Both the position numbers and the translations under genes were made by a program. Shown piece by piece: positions 32,944 through 43,440 of a DNA stretch of 64,000 nt (position 1 is the first letter of the stretch; each line of letters opens with the position of its first letter). Source of the DNA: Bromus sterilis (taxonomy: Eukaryota; Streptophyta; Magnoliopsida; Poales; Poaceae); assembly GCA_950022295.1 (NCBI GenBank), contig OX465600.1, forward strand, positions 25,953,282 through 26,017,281, given 5' to 3'. The notes under the pieces are model-generated. The model saw only the letters and a list, made by a program, of their open reading frames with translations, was not told where the DNA came from and made no database searches.

Positions 32944-35088
32944 TTACTGAACATTGTGTGAGTCTAAGATGTTCAGCTTACATCTCAATGCACAAAACCT
33001 TTTCTCGTCCAATGGCTTCGTGAATATATCTGCCAATTGATCTTCAGTTCTTACATGGCTAATCTCAATGTCTTCGCGCTGAACATGATCTCGAAGAAAA
33101 TGATGACGAATATCGATATGCTTCGTTCGAGAGTGTTGCACAGGATTGTGAGCAATCTTGATGGCACTCTCATTGTCACAAAGCAAAGGGATTTTCTTCA
33201 TATGAATACCATAATCTTTCAGCGTCTGCTTAAGCCAAAGTATTTGAGTGCAGCAAGAGCCAGCATCAATGTATTCAGCTTCAGCAGTAGATATTGAGAC
33301 ACAATTCTGTTTCTTTGAAGCCCAACACACAAGAGATCTACCAAGAAAATGGCAAGTGCCTGAGGTAGATTTCCTGTCAACCCTATCACCAGCCCAGTCT
33401 GAATCAGAATATCCAATCAAATCAAACTGAGTGCCTTTGGGATACCAAAGTCCCAATGAAGGAGTATGTGCTAGATATCGAAGAATTCGCTTCACAGCAG
33501 TATGATGCGATTCCTTCGGATTTGCCTGAAAACGAGCACAAATACAAACTGATAGCATGATGTCAGGTCTAGATGCACATAAGTATAAGAGTGAACCTAT
33601 CATAGACCGAAACTTTTTCTGATCGAAGGGTTTCCCTTTCTCATCTGCATCAAGAAAACCATTAGTAGGCATGGGAGTTCTAATGGTCTTGCATTCAGCA
33701 AGATCAAACTTCTTCAGGCAATCCTTCAAGTATTTCTCTTGTGAAATAAAGGTGCCATTCTTCTGTTGACGAATCTGAAGTCCAAGGAAAAACTTCAATT
33801 CTCCCATCATTGACATCTCGTATTTCTTCGACATCATCCTTGCAAATTCTTCGCTGATCTCAGAGTTAGTACAGCCAAAAATGATATCATCTACATATAT
33901 CTGACACACAAATAGATCATTGTTATATGATCGAGTGAAAAGAGTGGGGTCAGTTGTTCCTGGTTTGAAGCCTTTCTTCAGGAGGAAATCCTTCAATGTT
34001 TCATACCAAGCACGAGGTGCTTGCTTCAGTCCATACAAAGCTTTATGAAGCCTGTACACCATATCAGGATTCTTCGAGTCTTCAAAACCTGGAGGCTGCA
34101 TAACATACACTTCTTCTTCGATTTCACCATTAAGAAAAACACTCTTGACATCCATTTGATATAGCAATATATTTTTGTGGTTAGCAAAAGCAAGCATGAC
34201 ACGAATGGATTCGAGACGGGCTACTGGAGCATAGGTTTCACCGAAGTCAATGCCTTCGATTTGGGTGTAACCTTGTGCTACCAATCTAGCCTTATTTCTT
34301 ACCACAATACCGTCTTCATCTTGCTTGTTGCGAAATATCCACTTGGTGCCAATAACGTTGTGCTTCGTGGGATCTGGCCTTTCAACAAGTGACCAGACTT
34401 TGTTTCTTTCAAACTGGTGAAGTTCTTCCATCATAGCCAATAACCAATCAGGGTCTTTTATGGCTTCATCATATTTTGCAGGCTCTGGTAGATTGATATC
34501 TTCGAGAATCGAATCCACATCAACTCTTCTTCGAACTCGTGATAAAGCAGTATCATTTGCTTCAGGCTCAGCATATGCTTCAGAATCTGCATCAGCTTCG
34601 GGTTCAGCTTCAGCATTTCCTTCGATCCCTTGACTTTCTTCGTCCTGTTCATCATTAGCTTCAGGATGGTGATCTCCAGCGCCCCGGGCTATGTGTGGGA
34701 ACATTGGACCATCATCATCCCTTACAGCTTTACGTTCATTAGCTTCGACAGGGCGAATCTCACCAATCTTTTCAAGATAGTCCCAGACACCTTTGGCCGA
34801 AGGAATATTCTTCACTTCATGATACTTTTCTGGAGTCAAGTGATTTGTGATGAACACCCAGACAACCGAATCCAGATCCATCAGTTGAGCTTCTTCAGGA
34901 GTGATAGCATTCTTGTCAGTAACTGTGACACCATGTAAGACAACTTGCCATGCAGTGGAATTGATAGCCATAATATTCCTCTTCATCTTGTCCTTCCAGT
35001 AAGAGTAGTCCTTCCCATTGAAAATAGGAATAGGTTCGCCAGAGCGAATAGCTGCGAAAGACATACTAGAAGACATACTTGAAAACAC
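32944..35088 (-). CDS. gag N-terminus fused to RT-RNase H (714 aa)
   Basis: An intact ORF. Residues about 1-110 are a Sirevirus-type gag N-terminus (IPIFNGKDYSYWKDKMKRNI, then a helical block). From about residue 112 it passes directly into the acidic linker that normally follows integrase, and then into reverse transcriptase (WIFRNKQDEDG, QMDVKSVFLNGEI, catalytic YVDD at plus 33886-33897) and RNase H (GYSDSDWAGD, STAEAEYIDA, TKHIDIRHHFLRDHV). The rest of gag with its zinc knuckle, the protease and the integrase are missing, about 2 kb of expected coding sequence, yet the frame is preserved. The start is the first Met after the PBS, about 40 bp downstream. The product could supply reverse transcription but not integration or processing. 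Confidence 0.88.
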   Translation of the reverse strand: MFSSMSSSMSFAAIRSGEPIPIFNGKDYSYWKDKMKRNIMAINSTAWQVVLHGVTVTDKNAITPEEAQLMDLDSVVWVFITNHLTPEKYHEVKNIPSAKGVWDYLEKIGEIRPVEANERKAVRDDDGPMFPHIARGAGDHHPEANDEQDEESQGIEGNAEAEPEADADSEAYAEPEANDTALSRVRRRVDVDSILEDINLPEPAKYDEAIKDPDWLLAMMEELHQFERNKVWSLVERPDPTKHNVIGTKWIFRNKQDEDGIVVRNKARLVAQGYTQIEGIDFGETYAPVARLESIRVMLAFANHKNILLYQMDVKSVFLNGEIEEEVYVMQPPGFEDSKNPDMVYRLHKALYGLKQAPRAWYETLKDFLLKKGFKPGTTDPTLFTRSYNNDLFVCQIYVDDIIFGCTNSEISEEFARMMSKKYEMSMMGELKFFLGLQIRQQKNGTFISQEKYLKDCLKKFDLAECKTIRTPMPTNGFLDADEKGKPFDQKKFRSMIGSLLYLCASRPDIMLSVCICARFQANPKESHHTAVKRILRYLAHTPSLGLWYPKGTQFDLIGYSDSDWAGDRVDRKSTSGTCHFLGRSLVCWASKKQNCVSISTAEAEYIDAGSCCTQILWLKQTLKDYGIHMKKIPLLCDNESAIKIAHNPVQHSRTKHIDIRHHFLRDHVQREDIEISHVRTEDQLADIFTKPLDEKRFCALRCKLNILDSHNVQ

Positions 35089-35118
35089 TCCAGGAGGTTA
35101 ATCCAAAGAGAGTGACCT

Positions 35119-35130
35119 GCTCTGATACCA
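35119..35130 (-). other. primer-binding site of Sirevirus-like element
   Basis: TGGTATCAGAGC on the minus strand, two bases after the LTR end at 35133. It pairs with initiator tRNA-Met. Confidence 0.88.
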
Positions 35131-35132
35131 AT

Positions 35133-36424
35133 TGTTAGATCAAGTATGTGATCAGAGGGGGAGGGGGTGAATGATCACTTCAAAATTTCGCATGAAACTT
35201 TGAGGTGAAGCCTAACACAGCAATCGAAACTATTCAACAGAAGGGTAAACATTGAAGCAGAACGTGATCGAAGCAGAACATAGTGAATCAAAAGTATCGA
35301 ATCAATTGCATCGAAGCAGAACTCTGAAGCAATTGACAAACAGAATGTAAGTGCGGAAAGTAAAACGAACTCTTGACTCGGCGATGTTTGTTTGACCAGT
35401 TCACACTCTGCAAAGTGCTACGTCTGGTTGGAGGGACTTGTGATTGAACACAGGAGCTAACCTCTCTCCGTCCATATCTCCACTGCACCAATCTCCTTGA
35501 GCTTGGTCAGTTCTTCACTCGTGGTTGATTATTGAGGGAATCACCGAAACCTTTGACAAACTGGACTTCGAGGCGACAATAACTCTTCGCTCTCTGAAGA
35601 ACAACTCTCTAACCGTCTAGGAGAATAGCAGTTCTCCAGGATAACAAGGCTAGCAAACTTCTTCCTAAGTCATAATGAATCAACTCAGATCAATAGGACT
35701 TATGCTTCGATGTATTGGTATTTGAAATGCTTCGGTGGGGTTGCTCTCTCTCTCTCTCTCTCCTCAGTAGGGAATCAATGTTGGAGCAGCCCGCCCGCCA
35801 ATGGGGGTGGGGGTGGCGTATTTATAGGCAGCAATCCCAAGGTGCGAAATGACTGAAGTAACCCGATGTGACAGCTTGACACCTGTCCCCAACGGTCATA
35901 TTTTCAATCAAAGCGCAACTTTACTTGCGGTCCAAGTAAAGCTGACTCACGGACTTGGTTCTGCTTTAGGAGCCGAAAGAACAAAGTCTTCGCTGGTGAA
36001 GCATTACCTAGCTCACATGAGATTTCTTCGACTCTGGCTTCTCACTGGTTTAGATTCGATCTGAGTCTTTTCAACAAAACCTTCGGAGTACATTTGCTAA
36101 ACCCCTCTTGATAGTACGGTTTTTCCTATGACTCAAAGAAGTAAAAAGAACTACGCAAAAACAACTAAGTCTTGCGCCATCTTGATCACTTTCTTCGATA
36201 GGATGTGCTTCAGGATTCCTTATCCTTTTAGGGGTCGACATCCGTGATAAGCTTCGCTCCAGAGGATATGCTTCGATAAATGAGTAAATCTTCGTTGAAG
36301 CTTTATCACCAACCAATAACTTCAGGAACCTAACCATCTGTTTCACACTAGAAAACTTGTTAGTTCCTCTACTGTTTTGACCAACAATATCCAAAACTCA
36401 TGAGGGTATAACTTTGCTCTTACA
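35133..36424 (-). repeat. Sirevirus-like LTR (5' by polarity)
   Basis: A 1292-bp LTR with TATAAATA on the minus strand at plus 35819-35826. Differences from the left LTR lie near 35335, 35806, 35951, 35967 and 36392. Confidence 0.92.
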
Positions 36425-36429
36425 GTGCT

Positions 36430-36453
36430 TCAATTAATATGGATCGGAGGGAG
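36430..36453 (+). mobile_element. Stowaway MITE, right part
   Basis: TCAATTAATATGGATCGGAGGGAG followed by TA: the other half of the MITE at 26023. Joining the halves and removing one GTGCT gives a normal short Stowaway hairpin. Confidence 0.85.
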
Positions 36454-36455
36454 TA

Positions 36456-36667
36456 TTAAAATTTAGAGGACAACAAAGAAGTTAAAAAAACAAAGAAAGC
36501 ATGGATTTTAAGAAAACTCACTAATTTTTTCAATGTGGAAAAAAAATCTTTGGCATCGTACACGTATGGACTTGTGTGTAAGCAATTCTCAATTTGCCTA
36601 ACGGCGCCTAGTTGGGCACTACGTCAAAGTCAACATGTGGAAGGCAGCAATCACAATAAGGAAATTT
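36456..36667. other. unassigned intergenic sequence
   Basis: AT-rich sequence between the MITE and the start of the duplicated block. No gene seen. Confidence 0.4.
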
Positions 36668-37310
36668 AGTGCAAAAGGGGAAGTCATGCATGGCTTAGTA
36701 CATCTCGTCGTGGCTTAGTACTGTGAAGATAAAGGCGTATAATGAAACATAGAGAGGAGAAACGCCGGCCTTCTGAGACTTGAGTTGATGCGACCTTGTC
36801 ACACAGAGTACGCGACGAAGAAAACATGTCAGATCACAAAGCTGTGAATATCAAAAGGAACCGGTAAACCGGAAGCTCGACTCAAACATGGATCTGACGA
36901 AGCGCAATTGTGGAAGCGCGGCGCCTCTGCCCACGGTGTGGAGCCGGTAGCCAGGCATATGGCATGAAACACTGATGTCCCTAGGAGGACTGCAAGCCGG
37001 AAAACTGTTGCAGCGATCTGGTCTGAGAGCCCGAGGACTGCAGGCCGGCAACTTGTCCTAGCGCCACCCCGATCTGATCTTAGAGAGTGCAATGAACAAT
37101 GATTGTACCGACGACTGCAAGCCGGTAATGTATTGCAACATCGCCGTGGTGGCAACCTGTCGCAGCACTCAGAGTATTCGTGGCGGTGGTAGGAAGGAGG
37201 AAGGGGATCAAGGCCGCGTGTGGCGTTTTTGGCCGGAAAGGGAGATGAATCGTTTTCTTTTTCAATTAATTAACGCTGAAACGTTATGTAGTGTGGGTTG
37301 ATTAATTAAA
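36668..37310. repeat. segmental duplication copy A, upstream part
   Basis: The first stretch (about 36668-36795) matches 58045-58095 plus 60077-60165. A second (about 37040-37310) matches 60613-60885 at high identity. Between them (about 36796-37039) the two copies differ. No gene is seen; open frames here are short and shared by chance. Confidence 0.75.
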
Positions 37311-38433
37311 GGGAAATCCTTTTATTCAACCGACTGATCTTCTGGCTGGCGCAAGCCTCCTCGTAAGCCGTCCGATCGATCGAGAATGCGGGACTGATCA
37401 CACGCGTCCTTCCATCCGCTTCCGTCGCCAACCACGCACCTTGTTTGACTCAACCATCGATCTTTCCTGAACTTTGCTCCAATGCAGCATCCTTGGGGCC
37501 CAACCTCCAGCGCAGAACCGGACGGCGATGCTACATCATAACAACAGCGGCCCGACGATACTTCATCGCAGCTCCCGCGCCTCGCCGTATGCTTCATCGA
37601 AACACCGTAGGATGCAGCACACAACGGCGACGACGACTGCTGCTACGCAGCACACGGCGGCAACGACGGTGCCGGCACCGGTGGGATGACTGCTGCTACG
37701 AAGCACACGATGACAACGTTGGCGTCGGCGCCGGCGACAACGATTCATGATACAGCAGCGGTGGCGGCTCCGACGGCTGCTGCTACGCAGCACACGGCGG
37801 CAGTGGCACCGACTGTGTCGACGGCTGCTGCTACGCAGCACACGGCAGCAGCATGCGCCGGCGGCTGACATGTGCTGCAATGGAGCATCACGCACGACGA
37901 TATTGTGATGAAGCATCGCTGGACCGCGCCGGAGCATCATCGACGCTGCAATGGAGCATCGTCAGGCCGTCGGAGCATCACCGGTGCTGCGATGCAGCTT
38001 TGTCTAGTCGCCGGGGTGTCACCGATGCTTCATGTGGGCGCTCGCAGTCGCAGCAGCATCGACGTTGCAACCTGAGCTCGTCGGCGTTGCATCCATGGCC
38101 CGTGCATGGAGAGCTCGCCGCCGTTTGCCTTGAGCTGACAAGCAATGTGGCTGTTGCATCCCCTGGTGGCTAGTGCAAGGCACAAGCTGGCGCAAGCACC
38201 CCCGGTGGCCGGAATCGATACGGAAGACATGGAGCTAGAAGTAATCGATTGTGTAATCCTCCTTATATGGTCCAGACTTCCGTGGAACAAGCATTCAAGC
38301 GGCTTTACTAAGATCAGTATCTTTGATGAAAATCAACGGTTAGCTAGGCGGCTGATCTTTTTGTAAGATCAGCCGGCTGACGCCTAGCAGCCGCCTTAAT
38401 TAAAAGTAAAATAAGGCGGTTGCTAGGCGTATG
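37311..38433. other. replacement block in FMO copy A
   Basis: This 1.1-kb block sits where copy B has the FMO promoter and about the first 318 bases of exon 1. It contains GC-rich near-tandem repeats built on TGCTGCTACGCAGCACACGG (about 37620-37860), then ATGGAGCATC/GCTGCAATG words to about 38000. It ends with an inverted repeat near 38337-38395 (AAGATCAGCCGGCTGACGCC and GGCGGCTGATCTTTTTG). The words are familiar from non-autonomous grass DNA elements, but I cannot name the family. No coding gene is supported. Confidence 0.5.
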
Positions 38434-39349
38434 TGGGCGGGATGGAGTATGTGGGCGTCGGCGACGAGGAGGTGGCCGCCTGGGAGGAGTGGTCCGGTTG
38501 CGGCAAGGCGTTCGGTTCCTGCAAGGGGGAGTGGCACCTCACGCTGGTAGACGCCGAGGGCAACATCGAGGTAATGTTACTATAGTTTTCCTTTTCATGA
38601 GAGTGGCTTTTTTATACCCATGGATTTTGCATTCACGCTACGTTCATCATCGAAAACAATAACAAATAAGAAAAACTGAAATTTTGTGACTTCAATTATA
38701 ACCAATTGTTTTAGCTGTTTGCAAAATTTAATAGCCAAATGGCATACAAGAAGCTCGGTATAAAAAACAAAATTTATGCTTAAAATATGTGCACTGTTTA
38801 AGAAAAGTTTACATTTTTGTACCGAGATTATTTGATGTTATTTAGCCACCAAACTTTGCAAGCGGCTAAAACATTTGATCATAATCAATGCCATAAAGTT
38901 TCAGATCTTTTTAAATTTATTGGTTATTTATTTTTGTATTACTGTTCATTGTGAAGGTGGGTGTAGCCCCAACCTTTTCTTTTCACAGATGAAGTATTCC
39001 TAAGATGGCACATGCCTCTGTTGACCGTGTTTGTTTCGACCTCTTTAATCCCTTTGTAGTGTCTCTTGTTCAAGGCATAATTTGTTTCCCCTATCTGTAG
39101 ACACACGTGGCAGACTTTGTAGTTCTTTGCATTGGGAGGTTTAGTGGTGTGCCCAACATACCCACTTTTCCTCCAGGCAAAGGTCCAGAAGCATTTGATG
39201 GGCAGGTGATCCACACCATGGATTACTCCAAAATGGGCACCAAGAAAGCCAATGAGATGTTAAAAGGCAAGCGTGTGACCGTTATCGGCTACTTGAAATC
39301 TGCTCTTGACGTAGCAGCTGAATGTGCGGACCTAAATGGTACATAATCC

Positions 39350-39758
39350 TGTTAGATTATGAAGATCAACTAGGCTAGATCAATCCGGGTATAATCTGTG
39401 TCTATGTGTATCCAGATCGATAGAGATCAGAGAGAGAGAGATGGGAGAGGTACCTTGTCCCTTGCTGCTGGAGGATCCCGATGCGTCGGCCATGAGGAGG
39501 ACGTCGGCGGGACGGAGTGGGCAGTGGCGGCGGCGGCGGAGCTTCCCGTCACTGCTGCGAAAACCTAGATCGGGTTTTGGGTGTGTCGGTGGGGTTGCGG
39601 CGCAGGTAAACCTCGTACCTTGTGCAACCGACCCCACCTCTTTATGTACGCAGCGTGACAGGGGCCCACCAACCATGAGGGTTGGGCGCCCCCGATCAGG
39701 GCGCGAGTCAAGGGCCCGTCGAGCTGTTGGGCTCGATCGGGAGGAGATCAACCTAACA
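39350..39758 (-). mobile_element. solo LTR in intron 2 of FMO copy A
   Basis: A 409-bp block with ends TGTTAG and CTAACA, flanked by a perfect AATCC duplication (39345-39349, 39759-39763). Copy B has the empty site with a single AATCC at about 62347. Orientation minus is preferred because ACATAAAG, a weak TATA, and a GC-rich leader read that way. The family is not identified. Confidence 0.88.
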
Positions 39759-39881
39759 AATCCTACAACTATTTTATTTTATTTTTTATGCGTAGATGTA
39801 TCTTTGTCGTCATGGTTTTAGTTCATATGAGAAGAAGTAGGGACACTTTTAGTGATAGAATGGGATTGGCAGTCTTGTATA

Positions 39882-40430
39882 CTAGATGATACCCCGCGCG
39901 TTGCTGCGAAAACTGTTAAAAAATAATTTAATATTTTAAAATATGAGAAAAATTATGAAACCTAGTATAATGTAATTAGTAAAACTTTTGCGAAAGAAAT
40001 ATTGATTAGAGAAAAATCTAAGAAAATTTAATGAAAATCTAAAAAGGAGTGTAATTTTTGCTTTATTAATTTATTGCCAGTGAGACGACGTGAGACGAAA
40101 ACAATGTTGAATGGAGATAATGAAGCCATCACACTTAGCTAAACCTAAAACAATAATATCAACTACATCTATGCATTCATAGAAAAGGGCACATAGAAAA
40201 ATAAAATGCGAGATAACTCATAATTTTTTTAAATGCTTCTAAATCGTGAGCCTTAGTGCATAAAAATGTTATTATTTATTTGTTATAGGTTGCATGTGCA
40301 TGCAGATTTAATGAAAGCATGCATGTGCATGAAGAGTTAGTGGAAAAGAGGTGGACCTACTTGATGATGTGGATAGCTTGCATGTCAAGATAAATAGGTT
40401 AGTGGGGATGTACTATTTAGGTATTATAGA
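39882..40430. mobile_element. AT-rich insert in intron 2 of FMO copy A
   Basis: About 549 bp absent from copy B, which reads CTTGTATATTACGG across the site. Ends are weakly inverted (TACTAGATGATACC against TAATCTATAATACC). No coding capacity. No clean target duplication, so deletion from copy B is not excluded. Confidence 0.6.
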
Positions 40431-41573
40431 TTACGGTTACATTGTCTTAATTCAAAAGGCTATCTTTATGAGAACTTAGATAGAACTTACTGGTCGTCCT
40501 GCAGGTATTGAACATCCATGTACAATGGTAGTTCGAACAAAGAGTTGGATCATACCAAGCTTCTATGCTTGGGGTTTCCCTATAACAATGTGGTATCTGA
40601 ACCGCTTCTCTGAATTCCTTATCGACAAGCCTGGTGAGGGCTTCCTCCTGGGCCTCTTGGTCACCATCTTGACTCCACTGGTACTGAAAGTCTGCCTGTT
40701 ATATTTTGGATTGTTGTAATTTATACATAGGTTTAAAACTAAATCGACACATGCTTAATTCTTGTTTGTATATGAGTAGAGGTGGTTATTCTCAAAGTTT
40801 GCGGATAGCTACTACTCCATTCCCATGAAGAAGCATGACATGGTGCCTGAGCATAGCTTCTTTGAGGCACTATCAACATGCTTGACAGTCATTGCACCAA
40901 AGGATCACTACAAAAGACTAGATGAAGGCAGCATTGTTGTGAAGAAGTCGAAGACCTTTAGCTTCTGCAAGGAAGGTGTCCTTGTTGAAGGTGAATCTTC
41001 ACCAATAAAGAGCGATATAGTGATCTTTGGAACGGGATTCAAGGGAGATCAGAAGATCAAGGACATGTTTACTTCAGAACACTTTCAGAGTATTGTAGTT
41101 GGGCAAACATCCTCAATGGTACCTCTATACAGGTTACTTCACTATATCTGATTTTGATTGTTACTAATTTCCAATCTAGGCCGGGTTATTGATTATTTTC
41201 TAGCTTCATTGTTAATTTTAGGGGGTGCATACAACCTAAGATTCCGCGGCTCGCGATCCTCGGTTATTGAGAGAGCTTTTCAAACCTCTACACTTTGGAA
41301 CTTCAGGCCAAATGGTTGGCACATTTCATGGATGGTGGATTCAGATTACCAAGTGTTAAAGCGATGCAGAGTGATATACTTGAGTGGGAGAAGTTCATGA
41401 AGCACTATTCTCGTGCCTACTTCCGAAGGTCGTGCGTTGGACTTATTCACACTTGGTATAATGATCTTCTATGCCAGGATATGGGATGTAACCCGAGAAG
41501 GAAGAACAACCTTTTTGCTGAAATATTTGAGGTATATGGTCCCAGTGACTATGTTAACCTTCACCCCAAGTAA

Positions 41574-41960
41574 GGGAAGGTCCTGGTTTGATCCTTATGT
41601 CTGCCACATATCGATATGACATTGTTCAGGACAATGTATAGTTTCTTGATATAGTATTTGTTGGCATACTACATATTAATAAGTAGCAATAGCAAAATAG
41701 AGTAAAAGTTCGCATGCATGTTTGCATGTTGAGGAGTGTTTTTCCTATGGAAGGTTGCATGTTGTGGTAAGATATTTCCATGTTGATATGTAGATGATTG
41801 CATGATGAGAAAAATATGTTAGTGAGAGTTAACTATTTAGAGAAGATGACCAGACTCTAATGATGCAATTAATAATTGTTGATTACTACTCCATTCGTCT
41901 AAATCGGCGACAATTAATATGGAACAAAGGGAGTGGTAGTGATTGGTCTATATATTATCT
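41574..41960. repeat. 3' flank of FMO copy A
   Basis: Matches 63614-64000 at high identity, so the duplication extends at least this far. It includes a short Stowaway-like remnant (about 41888-41935, CTCCATTCGTCTAAATCGGC then ATATGGAACAAAGGGAG) present in both copies and thus older than the duplication. Confidence 0.8.
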
Positions 41961-43440
41961 ACAGATACGCTAAGAGTTTTTTTAATTGTTTTTTATAAAA
42001 GAAATATATCAATATCACGAAGATACCAATTACACCCAGCCTCTGCACCAACAAGATGTCGAAAAACCATCAAGGATGCATAGCAACACTCTAACCATCA
42101 CCAAAGACAACACATGTACCACAAAAGAGCATCTCCAATAATGACACCTCCAAGAAGGAAACAATGCACAAGACTTACATCGCCCGATCGAAGATCTTGA
42201 GTTTTGACCTTGGAGAGAGTCCGACTTAACAAAATAATACCTTCAGCGAGGCCATTGATCAGGCACAACCAATGGATTAGGCCAGACCATAGGCTTTCAC
42301 CCTGGAAATCACGACTCGATACTCAAGGAGCACGGCAAAAATGCAGCCCACCTATCCCGCCACCCCTATTGCCAAGCCTGCTGTTGCAAGGCACCAACAC
42401 CCGACACACAAGAAACCCGTGTGCCAGTCTTCACTACCATCAAAACACCGATCCACCATTACAAACCTTCGATCGCAGCCACCATGAATTTCTTCAGCTC
42501 TATCAATCTGATGAAAATCTATACTAAGACATACCCCATGGCACGAACAAGAAAGCAAAATTTCATGCCACACCCTCATGAAGCCTCACTAGCCGAAGAT
42601 AAGGGAGTGCACGATCAGATCACTTTTTATCTAGATATACAGCGCAATCAGTGGACATCTTCGATAGGAAGGACGGAATGTTGGCGTTCCGATCGAGGAG
42701 GCCAGCATGAAGCAGATCAATCACTTGGTGCCTTAAGATTTGCAGGTCCAAACCAAATTTATTCAAGCCGAGCCAGCAGCCCCCACGCCACCGCTCAACT
42801 GTAGAGTAAAATATGAATGTCGTTGACACACTGGTCTTCCAGCGCTAAAGAATCGCACGGTCAACGCCCGTTAATCCCATTTCCAACCCAAACAGGGTCG
42901 TGCCTACACCTCCCAAGCGTTCGTCTGATGTGCACGTCGACCACGACCTATTGTCCTAGATCAGACCCAGAATGGACCCGCTGCCACCGCCACACACCAT
43001 GGTAGCAATTTCTACGATCACACCGTCGGGGGTCAACCATGACCGCCCCCATCTCCCAGCGTTGCCACACCTCTTATTCAACTACAGAGGCCATCGCGAG
43101 CGCGTGTTCGTCGCCTTGCATCTCCACATAAATACTCTACAATCGTGTTCCTTCTCAGCCCTCCGCCTTTGGCGAGACGGGCACCGCCACCACCGCCGGC
43201 GCCTCCGGCAGCAGAAGCCAGAGGAATCTGACTGATGGAGGGCTTGTCTAGGGTTTGGTGGAACCTACGGAGCTTCTCGAGTGGATGCGACCCGGGAACT
43301 GTGAAAAAGAGCTTAATTTCATCTAAAGTGAACAATATGTGAGATGGGTATCAAGAGGTTTTTAATGCACAACACAACATTTCATTAAGCTTGTGATCTT
43401 TCATTAATCTTGTGATGTTTTCTGGCCACTAAGGTTTACG
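41961..43440. other. unclassified repeat-like sequence
   Basis: About 1.5 kb of mixed composition that begins with T-rich runs (about 41974-41998), as a minus-strand poly(A) tail would. The text resembles dispersed grass repeats, but no RT, transposase or terminal repeat is visible. ORFs on either strand (up to 127 aa) carry no motif I know. Confidence 0.4.

Larger units (their letters stand above)
26091..36424 (-). mobile_element. complete Sirevirus-like copia element
   Basis: A 10,334-bp element with LTRs 26091-27382 and 35133-36424 (1292 bp each; five single-base differences, all transitions). It is flanked by a perfect 5-bp duplication GTGCT (26086-26090, 36425-36429). On the minus strand: 5' LTR, two-base spacer, PBS TGGTATCAGAGC, gag-RT-RNase H ORF (35088-32944), about 1.1 kb with promoter-like features, a 1313-codon extra ORF (31858-27917), then purine tracts of the AAAAAGGGGGAGA type. 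Several such tracts (near 27860, 27486 and 27385) are a known habit of Sireviruses. Protease and integrase are absent. The word CGAAG (CTTCG on plus) is strikingly common throughout. Confidence 0.92.
38434..41573 (+). pseudogene. FMO1-like flavin-containing monooxygenase, copy A (truncated)
   Basis: Exons by comparison with copy B: 38434-38570 (only the last 137 nt of exon 1), 39101-39338, 40505-40680, 40780-41132, 41222-41573. GT/AG borders are kept. The FAD-binding N-terminus and promoter are gone. Exon 2 still encodes the FMO signature FDGQVIHTMDY (FxGxxxHxxxY) and the NADPH-site region VIGYLKSALDVA; exon 4 carries FGTGFKGD. In exon 5 codon TGG is TGA (about 41270), an early stop that copy B lacks. 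Exon 3 has three extra bases (TCCTGG for TCGG). Intron 2 is 1166 bp against 207 bp in copy B, because of two insertions. Counting by eye, exons 2-5 differ from copy B at about 14 sites in 1.1 kb. It cannot make a complete enzyme. Confidence 0.88.
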
